DNA from: Delphinapterus leucas
Taxonomy: Eukaryota > Chordata > Mammalia > Artiodactyla > Monodontidae
Assembly: GCF_002288925.2 (NCBI RefSeq)
Contig: NW_022098076.1
Coordinates: 87,490,964-87,554,963, forward strand
Length of the DNA stretch: 64,000 nt
Direction of reading: 5' to 3'
The position numbers were made by a program, and so were the translations under genes. The notes below the pieces were generated by a model. It did not search any database, was not told the origin of the DNA, and saw only the letters and a program-made list of their open reading frames with translations. Below, one piece after another: positions 1-10,360 of the stretch (positions are counted from its first letter, which is position 1; each line of letters begins with the position of its first letter).

Positions 1-95
1 ATGCATGTGGGATCTAGTTCCCTGACAGGGATCAAAGCCTGGTCCCCTGCTTTGGGAACGCAGGGTCTTAGCCACTGGACCACCAGGGAAGTCCC
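1..95 (-). repeat. CHR-2-type SINE, cut by window edge
   Basis: Ends with the reverse complement of the family head (ACCACCAGGGAAGTCCC). The 3' part lies outside the window. Confidence 0.9.
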
Positions 96-355
96 AATTT
101 TTGCTTCTTTTGATGAGAAGCCCTGCAGTGCTTCCTCCACTGTGACAGCTTTAGCTGAGTGCCAGTGCCAGGGAGGAATCCAAGGGAGGGTGTAGGAGGG
201 ACCCTGTGGAGTGATTTCTGCTTACGATGGAGAGGTTTGAAGCCCAGGCACGAGGGAGGTGACACAGGAGCAGTGGCCATCGTGGTCAGAGGATCCAGGG
301 TGCTCTGAAGGGATAGGATGGTGGGGCCTCCATGGCTCAAGTGCCCTGGATGACT

Positions 356-389
356 TACCTTAAGGAATAGGCTGCTATTCCTTAAGGTA
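356..389. repeat. Perfect hairpin, 15-bp stems, 4-base loop
   Basis: Stem TACCTTAAGGAATAG (356-370) is followed by loop GCTG and its exact reverse complement (375-389). The surrounding 96-640 shows no gene or clear repeat. Confidence 0.9.
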
Positions 390-654
390 CCTTCAGTTGT
401 TTGTAATGGAAAGCTCTGACTCAATTTGCTGAAACAACTTGGAAACAAATCACCTCCCATCACAGGAAATCTGGTGGCTGAGTGACTGCAGGTACAGTTT
501 GATCAACGCTTTGCCCTACTTTCCTTTGATCCCGACTCTACCATTCTCTGTGTGAGGATTTTTCTCAGGCCAGGTGCCCTCGTGGTCCTAAGAGGCCCAA
601 CTAAATATGTTCACGTACAAGAGCAGAGCAGGACCACATCTTCCTGTGTCTCTT

Positions 655-873
655 TTTTTTTTTTTTTTCTTTGCAATGTTGCGGTACGCGGGCCTCTCAC
701 TGTTGTGGCCTCTCCCGTTGTGGAGCACAGGCTCCGGACGCGCAGGCTCAGCGACCATGGCTCACGGGTCCAGCCGCTCCACGGCACGTGGGATCTTCCC
801 GGACCAGGGCACGAACCCGCGTCCCCTGCATCGGCAGGTGGACTCTCAACCACTGCGCCACCAGGGAAGCCCC
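655..873 (-). repeat. CHR SINE, short young type, with TSD
   Basis: Poly(T) head, then the reverse complement of the cetacean-type unit. Flanked by a 14-bp duplication TTCCTGTGTCTCTT (641-654 and 874-887), so full length and fairly recent. Confidence 0.95.
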
Positions 874-887
874 TTCCTGTGTCTCTT

Positions 888-1559
888 AATGAGAACCTCC
901 CAGAGGTCCTGGCAGATCACTGGCTCTCATGACTCCATGGCCAGCATTGCAGGAAGGCCTGTGCCTGATCCAGTGACCCCTCAGGGAAATGGCTTAGACC
1001 ATCAGGACCCAATCTCAGAGCTGGACTGGGGCCGGACCCTCAACCCCACTATGCATCCTCCTAACTATGGGTACTCCAGATCGATGCTTCCCATCACCCA
1101 CATGCTAGTGCAGCAGAGGGTCTAGGGCGAGCCAGTCTCAAAGGGGACAGGCACTGGGAGACACTGCCAGAATCCCCCGGGAACCTGGTGAAAGGGCCAT
1201 TGCCCTGGAGCACTCTTGCGGGTGCCCCACCAGCAAGTGAATTATTCATTCACTGCAGCAACTACAATAACATTACTCATGGGGCAGGGGCTGAATTTCT
1301 AGTGAGTGAAGTCTGGGAAATGACTTGGGGGTCACCGTAGGCAGTTGTCCCCTCCAAGGGAATCTTGGGCTCACTTGGTGAAGAGACCCTTGAAAGGGCA
1401 AATGACCCATGAGCCCCTGACAGCAAGCAGCTTGTCGAAAACAGAAGGCATCACTGCCATCACGCACGCTGTCTAACACTCCCCAGACCGTACTGCCCAA
1501 GAGCTGTATCTCTGTTACCTCCCCACATTCGGGCACCAGTGCTGTTGGGCCGACCCCAA
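888..1559. other. Unassigned sequence
   Basis: Single-copy-looking DNA of moderate GC. Frames are short and interrupted; no splice-flanked exon or named repeat was recognised. Confidence 0.5.
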
Positions 1560-1926
1560 CTGGATGGCCACGAATTCAGTTCAGTTCTGACACTAACCAG
1601 AGTCAACACTGACCCCATGTGTTAGGGGCTCAATCCTGCGAGACTGCCCCCATTTCAGGCACCAGCTGCAAACGGGGTCCCCAGACTACTGCACTTCTGC
1701 CAGGCCCACCTCAGGTTCAATAGAACGACTCACAGAACTTAGGAAAACGTTGCACTTAGGACTAGATTTATTACAAAAAACACAAATGAACAGCCAGATG
1801 AAGGTGCATAGGGTGAGGTCAGGAAGGCTCCCGAGTGTGGGAGCTCCTGTCCCTGTGGAGTCAGGATGCTCACACTCGCTGTGCACGGATGTGTTCACCA
1901 AACCAGGACCTTCCTTGGTCTTGTTG

Positions 1927-2139
1927 TTTTTTTTTTTTTTTTTTTTTTGGTACGTGGGCCTCTCACTGTTGTGGCCTCTCCCGTTGCGGAGCACAGGCTC
2001 CGGACGCGCAGGCCCAGCAGCCATGGCTCACGGGCCCAGCCGCTCCGCGGCATGTGGGATCTTCCCGGACCGGGGCACGAACCCGCGTCCCCTGCATCAG
2101 CAGGCAGATTCTTAACCACTGCGCTACCAGGGAAGCCCC
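1927..2139 (-). repeat. CHR SINE, short young type
   Basis: Poly(T) of about 20, then the near-consensus antisense unit to ACCAGGGAAGCCCC. Inserted into the LTR-like sequence. Confidence 0.93.
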
Positions 2140-2171
2140 ATCGTGTTGTTTTTTATCAAAGTTTCATTATG

Positions 2172-2485
2172 GGGACTTCCCTGGTGGCTCAGTGGTTAAG
2201 AATCCGCTTGCCAATGCAGGGGTCACAGGTTCGATCCCTGGTCTGGGAAGATCCCACATGCCGTGGAGCAACTAAGCCTGTGTGCCACAACTACTGAGCC
2301 CGCATGTTGCAACTACTGAAGCCCGCGTGCCTAGAGCCCGTGCTCCGCAACGAAAAGCCACTGCAGTGAGAAGCCCGCACACCACAACAAAGAGTAGCCC
2401 CCGCTCGATGCAACTAGAGAAAGCCCACGCGCAGCAACAAAGACCCAGCGCAGCCAAAAATAAATAAATTAAATAAATTTTTTTT
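2172..2485 (+). repeat. CHR SINE, long type, with 14-bp TSD
   Basis: Head GGGACTTCCCTGGTGG, full ~290-bp body and A-rich tail. Flanked by AAAGTTTCATTATG at 2158-2171 and 2486-2499. Confidence 0.95.
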
Positions 2486-2797
2486 AAAGTTTCATTATGT
2501 AGGTAGGATTGACTCAATCATTGATGATTAATTCACTCCACCTCCAGCCCCTCTCCCTGCTCAGAGTTGTGGGGATGGGGCTGAAAGTTCCAACCCTGTA
2601 ACTACATGACTGGCTCCTCTGGTGACCAGATCCCATCCTGAAGCTACTTAGTCACCTCATTAGCATAAACTCAGGTATGGTCAAAAGTTATGAATAACAC
2701 AAGTCACTCCTATCGGGATATTCCAAAGGTTTCAGGAGCTCTGTGCCAGAAACCTAGGACAAGGAGCAAGTATATATTTTTCATTATACCACAGGTA

Positions 2798-2935
2798 AGG
2801 ACTCTTATTATCCCCATTTCCCAGATGGGGGAACCGAGGAACAGGTGTTAAGTAACTTGCCATAGGTTACACAGCTAGGTATAGCAACAGCAGGATTTGA
2901 ACCCGGGCAGCTCAGCTCCAGCTCCACACCAGTTG
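2798..2935 (-). repeat. MIR SINE
   Basis: Antisense MIR core: TATCCCCATTTCCCAGATGG, then AAGTAACTTGCC, ACACAGCTAGGTA and GATTTGAACCCGGGCAG. Confidence 0.85.
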
Positions 2936-3155
2936 CCTTGCTGTGTGGGACTCTGGGGAATCATGGAGCGTGGCCTTGAAAGGAATCCTAAGTGTAGCTC
3001 CCATCAGAAGGCAGGGCAGACAGCCTCCCTGTCGGGGAAACAGAGCGTAATCAGGTACAGTGGGGATGCGGGTAAACAACCAATTTACTGCAGAGAAACA
3101 AAGCCCGGATTTGTAGCCACTTTCTGTGGTGTAAATAATCCCACCCAGGAAAGTA

Positions 3156-3418
3156 ATGGATTGGGAGATTGAGATTAACATATACACACTATATATAAAA
3201 TATAGTATAAAATACATGTAAAGTATGTATAAAATAGATAACTAACAGAGACCTACTGTATAGGACAGGGAACTCTACTCAATATTCTGTAATAACCTAT
3301 ATGGGAAAAGAATCTGAAAAAGAATGGAGATATATATATAACTGATTCACTTTGCCGTACACCTGAAACTAACGCAACACTGTAAATCAACTATACTCCA
3401 ATAAAAAATTTTTAAAAA
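3156..3418 (+). mobile_element. L1 3' end, 5'-truncated
   Basis: Cetartiodactyl L1 3' tail: GACCTACTGTATAGGACAGG, then AACTGATTCACTTTGCCGTA, then CTATACTCCAATAAAAAATT. No ORF2 sequence remains. Confidence 0.85.
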
Positions 3419-3863
3419 TCCCCCCCGGGCAGATGTTAAGCTACCAATCTACCGTCACTGAGTGTGGAGTTGGGAAGAGATGTGCTGGGTTGGCCTGTCC
3501 TGCACTGACTGCAGGACGCCCGGACACACGTCAGGTAGAAGCTTCCTCCTATGGTGTGAGTTTAACGCCCACTCAGAGCTGGGCTGAGCAGGCAGCCTTG
3601 ATTGTCTCTGGCTCATGGGCAGAGCTTTGTAGGAGCCCGCCCCACTGATGGGGAGGCCTGCCCAGGGCCACAGCGGCAGTCCTGACAAGGACATTAGAAA
3701 GTCCTCGACCCCTGACCTCACCCTACATCCAGCCCAGTCCTTCTATCCTTTCTGGAGCCTGGGAACCTCCCATGTTTTGTAGCTTAGCTATCCATTTAAC
3801 CCACTGTGGGCTGTGTTATTACCCAGCATTTCCATGTGTTAGAAGGATGGGAGTGTATATGAA

Positions 3864-3894
3864 TGTGTGTGTGAGTGTGTGTGTGTGTGTGTGT
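3864..3894. repeat. (GT)n microsatellite
   Basis: About 15 GT units with one GA interruption. Confidence 0.9.
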
Positions 3895-3983
3895 ATAAAT
3901 GTGAGTGTGCTGGGGTAACAGGCTTCTCACTCATTCGGTCCACCGTATTACTTAGGGTGATTTTTATTTTTACTGTTATTTAC

Positions 3984-4108
3984 ATTTTTTCTTTAATATT
4001 TTTTTGGCCACGCATTATGTGGGATATTAGTCCCCCGACAAGGGATCGAACCCACGCCCCCTGCAGTGGAAGCATGCAGTCTTAACCACTGGACCACCAG
4101 GGAACTCC
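3984..4108 (-). repeat. CHR-2-type SINE with TSD
   Basis: Short form with GGATCGAACCCACGCCCCCT and ACCACCAGGGAACTCC. TSD GTTATTTAC at 3975-3983 and 4109-4117. Confidence 0.9.
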
Positions 4109-4117
4109 GTTATTTAC

Positions 4118-5331
4118 TTATTTTTGCTTATATGTATTTTCTGATTTGTTACAATAATCAGAATCTCTTCTGGGCTTTATTTCCTGCCATGCTTTTCCCC
4201 AATAAATAGATTTTCTTTAAATATCTGTACTCATCATGGAGCAGGTTTTGTCTGTGTTTCCTGCCCAGCATCCATTTTGCCTTCTTTTGGTAACAGCACC
4301 CCAATTTCCTTTGGGGACCAACTTGACTACCACTTACAGGCCTTATGTTTCAGTGGAGCTGACCCCATGCCCCATTCCAGGCCTGACCAACCAGGGTTTG
4401 GTCCCAAGCTGTATAGATTTCTTCAGAGAAGGCCACGGGAACCCATGAGACTCAGGGCCTGAGGTCTGCCGTAACTAGTGAGGACCAAGGTGTCTGCACT
4501 GGCCTGAAGCTGCTAGCAGCCTGCGCCCGGAGGAATCTTCCCAAAACTCTAGACATCGGTGAGAAAGGAGAACCAAGAGAGGGAGAGAGAAGACTGAATC
4601 TTGACAGCATCACTGAACTCTGCGCAGAAACTTTCCCTTAGACTTTAGGTTTCTGTGAACCAAGAAATTTCTTTATTTGGACTATTTTTGCTCACACCAG
4701 TTTGAGTTGATTTCCGTTCCTTCCAGCTGAGAGTACTAACACATCTACACAGTGCACATTAAATATTATATCCTGTGTTTAGGGTGACATTATATACAAG
4801 CATTTTGCCATGTGTCTATGTAAGCTTTATACAGTGACATAATACTCCATAAGCTGGGTTTACCCTAAAATAAGAATGTCTATTTAATAGGAGCGTCATT
4901 GTCTCTATGAGACAGGAGTTGAAAAGAAATCAAAGACAAATTTTTTGAGACGAATTTCCTCTTCCAAACGCTACGTAACAAAGGCTGGCAATTTTTGAAC
5001 TGAACTAAGAAAAAAGCTCTTTTAGATATAGTTTCTTTTATAACTGTGTGTATATATGTATATTTCAGGTAACAACAGAATATACATTATGTTCTACACC
5101 AATATTATTTAATATTTATTTATAAACAGACAATATTTTTGTCCCCAAATTTTAATAATCCTCTCTGCTTTCTGACATGAATCCCTCTTTATTCTCCTCT
5201 GTCTTTCCTCAGCACAGATTTTTAAGACATGTGAAACTTAACAAGGGTAAGTGTAAAGTGCAACATGTAGAATCAAAAGCCGAATTCCAAATGGCAGGTG
5301 AGGACAAGGAGTTTGACTTAAGTGCCTATGA
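4118..5331. other. AT-rich unassigned sequence
   Basis: From about 4560 on it is AT-rich with no long frame. No named repeat was recognised with confidence, and no exon-like conservation pattern is visible. Confidence 0.5.
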
Positions 5332-5345
5332 AGAGTGCCTGATGG

Positions 5346-5549
5346 GGCTTCGCTGGTGGCGCAGTGGTTGAGAGCCCGCCTGCTGATGCAGGGGACACCG
5401 GTTCGTGCCCCGGTCCGGGAAGATCCCACATGCCGTGGAGCGGCTGGGCCTGTGAAGCCATGGCCGCTGAGCCTGCGTGTCCGGAGCCTGTGCTCCGCAA
5501 CGGGAAGGGCCACAACAGTGAGAGGCCCGCGTACTGCCAAAAAAAAAAA
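5346..5549 (+). repeat. CHR SINE, short young type, with 14-bp TSD
   Basis: Complete unit ending in A12. TSD AGAGTGCCTGATGG at 5332-5345 and 5550-5563. Confidence 0.96.
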
Positions 5550-5604
5550 AGAGTGCCTGATGGTTGTAGCGGGTCACAGGCTGTCCATTAGGTGACATCA
5601 AGAA

Positions 5605-5700
5605 CTTGCTGTGTACTTAGTTTCTCTAAGTCTCAGTTTCCTCACCTGAAAAGTGGGAGAATAACACCTGTACAGTGCCAGGTACTCAATGGAATATGCC
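5605..5700 (+). repeat. MIR fragment
   Basis: Matches the MIR centre: GTCTCAGTTTCCTCACCTG, AAAGTGGGAGAATAACACCT. Confidence 0.7.
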
Positions 5701-6524
5701 GACCTTGATTTTTAGGACAAGAAGATATCCAAAAAAAACACTGAACAACCACCTGACAGGAATCTCATAACTGGGAACTGGATAAGGATTAACTTTAGCT
5801 GCATATAATAGAAGACCCAAAAGAACAATAGTTTGAGCATATATGTGATTATTTTCCCTCATGTAAAGGAATTCTGGAGGACAGCAAGAGTCTGGTGCCT
5901 GGTGTGGCATCTCTAACCATGGGGCCCAGATTCCTTCTATCTTTGTGCTCCACAAATTGTGTGGCACTTCGTGTGTCCCTGCAACCTCAAGGTTACCTCA
6001 TGTATCAAGATGGCTGCTGGTGCTCCAGCCTTCACATTCTTGATAACAGGATGACAAAGGGGAAAGAGCAAAAAGGTGTTCTGATCTTTGAAGGACCCTT
6101 TCTAAAGTTCCTCTCAATACTTTCTGCTTACATCTCATCGGCCAGAAGATCTTAGCTAGCTGCAAGAGAGACTGGGAAGTATATTCTTTGTCAAAGCACA
6201 TAGCCACCCTGAATAAAACTGGGTTTCTGATCCTAAAGAAGAAGGGCTACTCAAATGAGCAACGAGCAGTCTTCTCCATGATTCTTTCACAAAGTACAGG
6301 GTTGTCCCACCCCAACAAAATTGGGTTTGCCTGTGACCTCTGAGATGGCCACAGAGTATACATGGGGAGAAGAAATGCTTATTGAGCATTGAGCCTGGTG
6401 CTGGGAGAAGTGACAGCAACTGTTACCTACTGATGTGGCGGGATTATGGCAGGCCTCTCTCTGCATTAGCCAGTATCCTTAGCACACCAGTCATTCAATA
6501 TTTTAATATCCCTTCTGGGTGTAA
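5701..6524. other. Unassigned sequence
   Basis: Frames of 60-93 codons occur on both strands but share no domain or codon pattern and lack promoter or splice context. No repeat recognised. Confidence 0.45.
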
Positions 6525-6715
6525 AATAGTGCTGGAGAGCTTGACTTCTGAAGCCAGACAAGGTTCAAATCCCAGATTCAGTGCTTACTAATAGTGTGCC
6601 TTTGAATAAGTCACTTATTCCCTCTGAGGCTAAGCTTCCCCATGTATAAAATGGACATAATAATGGATCCACACCTACCTAGAGACGACGGGGTAGTTGG
6701 AAGGATTAGATGTTT
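6525..6715 (+). repeat. MIR SINE, nearly full length
   Basis: Reads from the tRNA-related part (GGTTCAAATCCCAGATTC) through AAGTCACTTATTCCCTCTGA to GGAAGGATTAGATG. Confidence 0.85.
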
Positions 6716-6967
6716 AGCTCCTTCTCCTGCCCGTGATAAGCAGGCACGAAATGTTAGCTGATAACCCCCAAGGGAAGCACAGACACAACAGACTAGAAAC
6801 TTCACTCCAACCACCTTCTTAACGAAGAGCACAAGTAGGTTTATCTGGGTCTACAGGTTTCCGAAGAATACTCGAGGGTTTACAGATCTTTTGTTGTTCT
6901 CTGCCCTCCCAGCCTAGTTAAACAGGGAGAAGATGGAGACTGTTTATCCTGAGTCACAGGGTAAAAC

Positions 6968-7245
6968 TCTGTCTTAGCTCATTTGGGCTGCAGATTCAGT
7001 GTCCAGTGAGGACCTGCTTCCCGGTTAAAAGATAGCAGTCTTCTCGCTGTATTTCACATGGAGGAGGGGGCCAGGGAGCTCTGTGTTGTCCCTTTTATAA
7101 GGGTGTTAATCCCATTCATGAGGGCTCTATCCTTATGACTTAATCACTTCCCAAAGGCCCCACCTCCAAATACTATTACGTTGCGGATTAGCTTTCAACA
7201 TATAAATTTTGGGGTGGGACACAAACATTCAGTCTGTAGCTCCCC
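6968..7245 (-). mobile_element. MLT1/MST-type MaLR LTR, antisense
   Basis: Antisense LTR with TTAGCTCATTTGGGCTG at one end, CATTCATGAGGGCTCTATCC and CCCAAAGGCCCCACCTCC in the middle, and AAACATTCAGTCTGTAGC near the other end. Solo, with no internal region. Confidence 0.75.
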
Positions 7246-7724
7246 ACAACCAAAGACAGTCAGGGCTGGGAGCTGCCCAGGCCCTTAGCCTTCACTTGTT
7301 CCTACTCACCACTGCTGCGAAACTGTCTCTGCAGAAAGACTGGCCAAATCAGTCACCAGCGTGGACAGAGAGGTGCTGGGAGTTGTCCCTTATAACATTT
7401 ATTATAAATCAACACCTGCATCCCATTCTCTTTCATCAGAGTCACAGCCATCCGGATTCCTTGTGGGCCCTGTACCTGTATATAACCTCCATGCTTTTCC
7501 AAGACATTTGCCTCTCTCTCCTTAGATACCCGCAGACTTGGCTACGAATAGTCCCATAGACTCAGCCTGCTAGGGCAGCCACTCCGGAGGCGCAGGACCC
7601 TTGCTCTGCAGGTGCCTGTGACATCGCCAGCTTCAACAGCCCCCTGTGACCTCACCACCTGGACAACTCAGCCCAGTGGGGCCATGGCCACTCCCTCAAC
7701 CAGCACAAGTGACAGAGGGCCTAG
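7246..7724 (+). promoter_or_regulatory. 5' flank of the TEX44-like gene
   Basis: No TATA box at a useful distance and no CpG island. CRE-half-site-like strings (GTGACATCG near 7618, GTGACCTCAC near 7647) lie within about 110 bases of the start, which would suit CREM-type control in spermatids, but these are weak motifs. Otherwise no gene or clear repeat is seen. Confidence 0.3.
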
Positions 7725-8900
7725 ATGACCACCATGCCCTCGGGAGAGGCCAGAGCCTCCAGCATCCCCACACATGGTGACAGCAGGTGTACAGACATCC
7801 CAACAGTGCGGTCCCAAAGTCAGGTCCCCCTCCTTGCAGATGTCCCAACGGCTCACGACACTGCAGCATCGGCTGAACAGCAGGATGTAGGTCAGGCTTC
7901 CAAGCCAGCCACCTTGGGGGCCACGTCAGCGTCTGGGGATAAGGACAAGCATGAGGCTGCCGCGGGGCATGCCCAGGAGCCCAGGAGCCCACAGCGCTGC
8001 TTGCCCCCCTGGCCCCAGGTGCCCTGCAAAGGTCCAGGGGCTTCCAGAACCTAGTGCAAAAAGTGCTGGTGCAAGAGTCGAGTACGACTCAGAATCCTCA
8101 GATTTTCCAACTTTACTCCCTGATTAAGGAAGAGACACCACAAGCGGCAGGCGTCCCAGACAGGGAACAGGAACTAGCTCCATCTACCCCAAGCGCTGCG
8201 GTACAGTCCCCGCAAAATGCAGAGGCTCAGCCCGTCGTGAGCACAGCAGATGCCAATGACCAGCTTGACACTCGGGCTGCTGACACTGCAGAAGCTGTTG
8301 AGGAGAAACCTGAGGGTCAGGAGGCCTTGAACCCTGGCACTGATGCCTTGCCATCAGCCCCTGCCTCGCCGGGCCCCCGAGTGGCAGCCGTGGAGAGGAG
8401 CGCCCTGGACTCCACAGCCAGTGAGAACAACTACGTGCGCTCCATGACCAGCTTGCTGGGCGGGGGTGAGGGGTCCATCAGCTCCCTGGCAGACATCCTG
8501 GTGTGGTCTGATACTGCCATGGGCATGGCCACAGGCACCCTGGCCTCCGGCCACGGCTCCGTGACAGACGTGCTGCACAACACGGGGGCCCAGCCTGCGC
8601 TCCATCTCCAGCATCCTGGGGAGTGCCAGCTCTGCCTCATCCTCTGGGCTGGCAGTGGGGACCAGTCGGCCCTGCACTCCATCACCCACATGCTGGAACC
8701 AGTGGAGCGGAGGACCGTAGAGGGCATCCTCTCGGCCATGCACTACCTAACCAGCCACCTCGCCCCACACCAGGCCCATGCCGGCCCCAACTTGGACGAG
8801 GCCCCGCGCTCTGCAGCCTCCCGAGACCCCGGGAGCACACATGCCCTACTCTCTCACGCATCCCTACCCTGGACGGCTCTCCCCAGACCGGGCAATAAAT
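7725..8900 (+). pseudogene. TEX44: TEX44-like testis-expressed gene (C2orf57), frame broken
   Basis: I recognise this as TEX44, an intronless testis gene of unknown biochemical role, mainly from the conserved C-terminal block SMTSLLGGGEGSISSLADIL followed by VERRTVEGILSAMHYLTSHL. The start at 7725 directly follows an in-frame TAG (7722-7724); a second ATG at 7734 has the better context. Three lesions are visible. (1) CCCAGGAG is tandemly repeated at about 7975-7990; ignoring one copy, the N-terminal frame runs straight into the downstream frame, but as written the frame ends at a TAG (8052-8054) after 109 codons. (2) A G-run at 8584-8588 appears one base too long, and reading returns to frame near 8660-8668; the 75 bases between encode a conserved-looking Ser-rich stretch only in the +1 frame. 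(3) The frame then stays open to 9016, beyond AATAAA at 8894-8899, so the usual stop (perhaps at codon 8798-8800) seems lost. A relic of a once-intact gene is more likely than three sequencing errors, but errors are not excluded. Confidence 0.75.
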
Positions 8901-9016
8901 CACTGGCGAGCGTTTATTCTCCAAGCGCCAGCCTCATACCTTGTCTGTGCAGCGGGCACAGGGTGGAGGGACAGGAGGGGGCTAGGGTGTTCTGGAAACA
9001 GAAAGGTGTCCCCTGA
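8054..9016 (+). pseudogene. Remaining open frame of the TEX44-like gene
   Basis: This is the longest open frame in the locus, about 320 codons. It begins without ATG just as the upstream frame ends, so it is the displaced C-terminal two thirds of the gene and not a separate gene. It is rich in Ala, Ser, Pro and Glu in the first 110 codons, then carries the conserved Ser/Gly-rich block, then about 70 codons that read as translated 3' UTR. No membrane segment or signal peptide is seen. Confidence 0.7.
8894..8899 (+). promoter_or_regulatory. Poly(A) signal AATAAA of the TEX44-like gene
   Basis: Canonical hexamer about 95 bases after the probable ancestral stop, with a T-rich element (CGTTTATTCT) some 12 bases later. 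It lies inside the still-open frame, so a transcript cleaved here would have no stop in that frame. Confidence 0.6.
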
Positions 9017-9244
9017 GGGCTTCTCGGGTTGTCCCATTCATGGGCTGGGGGTCAAAGTGCAGAAAGAGAAGGGCCTGGGCAGGCCTGGGAGGCCAGGCAT
9101 TGCAGGGCTCAGACCTGAAAAAATTGATCTTGGCTGGACCTCTAACCAGGTAAGTGCATTTCTGAGGAAGTAAGATCTGGTCTTTCCCCAGGGCCTACTG
9201 GCTTAGCAGGCTCAGGGCGCCCAGCCAGGCTCTCTGATCGTGGG

Positions 9245-9482
9245 ATTGAGAGTGTGGGGTTGAGAGCCAGGAATGAGACCAGTGTGGGCTCAGACCCCAG
9301 CGTGGTAGCTGGCCACGGGCCAATCCCTCCACCCTCTGAACCTGCAACTCTCCTCTGTAGAACAAATAACGAGCCCACACCATGAAGATGTTATGGGATG
9401 TAAGGGAAACAACACAGGTCCTAAGGCATGATGTCTGGCACTTAGTAAGCTCACACACTTCAGCTGCCATGATTATTATCCT
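9245..9482 (+). repeat. MIR SINE, diverged
   Basis: Follows the MIR order: GGGCTCAGACCCCAGC, GGCCAATCCCTCCACCCTCT, then GATGTCTGGCACTTAGTAAG. Confidence 0.7.
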
Positions 9483-9521
9483 CCAGCAGGCTGGGGACAC
9501 AGTGGGATTCAGGGATCTATG

Positions 9522-9628
9522 TAGGGTGACCAACCACCCCGGTTTGCCTGGGGTTCCTGGGATATGGGACTTTCAGATTTAAAACCAAGAAAACCCCAGG
9601 CAAAAACCAGGATAAGTTGGTCACCCTA
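9522..9628. mobile_element. Short palindromic DNA-transposon relic
   Basis: 107 bp bounded by exact 13-bp terminal inverted repeats TAGGGTGACCAAC / GTTGGTCACCCTA. The interior is also roughly self-complementary, as in a non-autonomous MER-type element. Family name not recalled. Confidence 0.7.
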
Positions 9629-9649
9629 GACCCGGGTCTCTTTCCGTGG

Positions 9650-9870
9650 TTTTTTTTTTGGCTGTGTTGGGTCTTTGTTGCTGTGCATGGCTTCCTCTAG
9701 TTGTGACGAGCAGGGGTTACTCTTCGTTGCGGTGTGCGAGCTTCTCATTGCGGTGACTTCTTTTGTTTCGGAGCACGGGCTCTAGACGCATGGGCTTCCG
9801 TAGTTGCAGCACATGGGTTCAGTAGTTGTGGCACACGGGCTCTAGGGCGCGCGGGCTTCAGGAGTTGTGG
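9650..9870 (-). repeat. CHR SINE, long type, 5'-truncated
   Basis: Poly(T) and antisense body; stops at GGAGTTGTGG before the tRNA-related head, so truncated at its 5' end. Confidence 0.9.
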
Positions 9871-10131
9871 AAAGCCAGCAGCACACCCTCTGGCTTGACA
9901 CAGTGCCATGCCAGCCACATGACTTGGTGAGTGAAGATCTGGCTGGACGTCAGCCCCGACTCCTGCCCTTGGCTGGGTGCCTTATACAGATCACAACCCA
10001 CACACCTTCATGCTGCAGCCCTGGCTGTGGATTCCTTCATTCATCCATCCCTCATTCCCAGCAGAGTCTCCAAATGGGAGACCTTGGCTGAAACCAGCCC
10101 ACTGATGGATTTGCCCTACACAGTGTTTCTT

Positions 10132-10342
10132 TTCTTTTTAATATTTATTTATATATTTATTTGGCTGCCCCGGGTCTTAGTTGCGGCACGCAGGATCTTT
10201 GTCGCCGCTTGCGGGATCTTCGTTGCGGCATGTGGGCTCTTTAGTTGCAGCATGCGGGATCTAGTTCCCTGACCACGGATCAAACCTGGGCCCCCTGCAT
10301 TGGGAGAGCAGAGTCTTAACCACTGGACCTCCAGGGAAGTCC
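10132..10342 (-). repeat. CHR-2-type SINE with 18-bp TSD
   Basis: Antisense body ending ACCTCCAGGGAAGTCC. Flanked by the exact duplication CCCTACACAGTGTTTCTT (10114-10131 and 10343-10360). Confidence 0.95.
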
Positions 10343-10360
10343 CCCTACACAGTGTTTCTT

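Larger units (their letters stand above)
1560..2790. mobile_element. Ancient LTR-like sequence interrupted by two SINEs
   Basis: The segments around the two SINEs read as one element, with phrases such as GGAGCTCTGTGCCAG and TATATATTTTTCATTATACC that recur in old mammalian ERVL-type LTRs. Without SINEs it is about 700 bp. Orientation and subfamily are not certain, and no viral coding region is present. Confidence 0.4.

Noticed and set aside
607..1125. 172-codon frame and many similar Ser/Arg/Pro-rich frames elsewhere
   Set aside because: These are CHR SINE bodies read in each phase; the same peptide words recur at every SINE.
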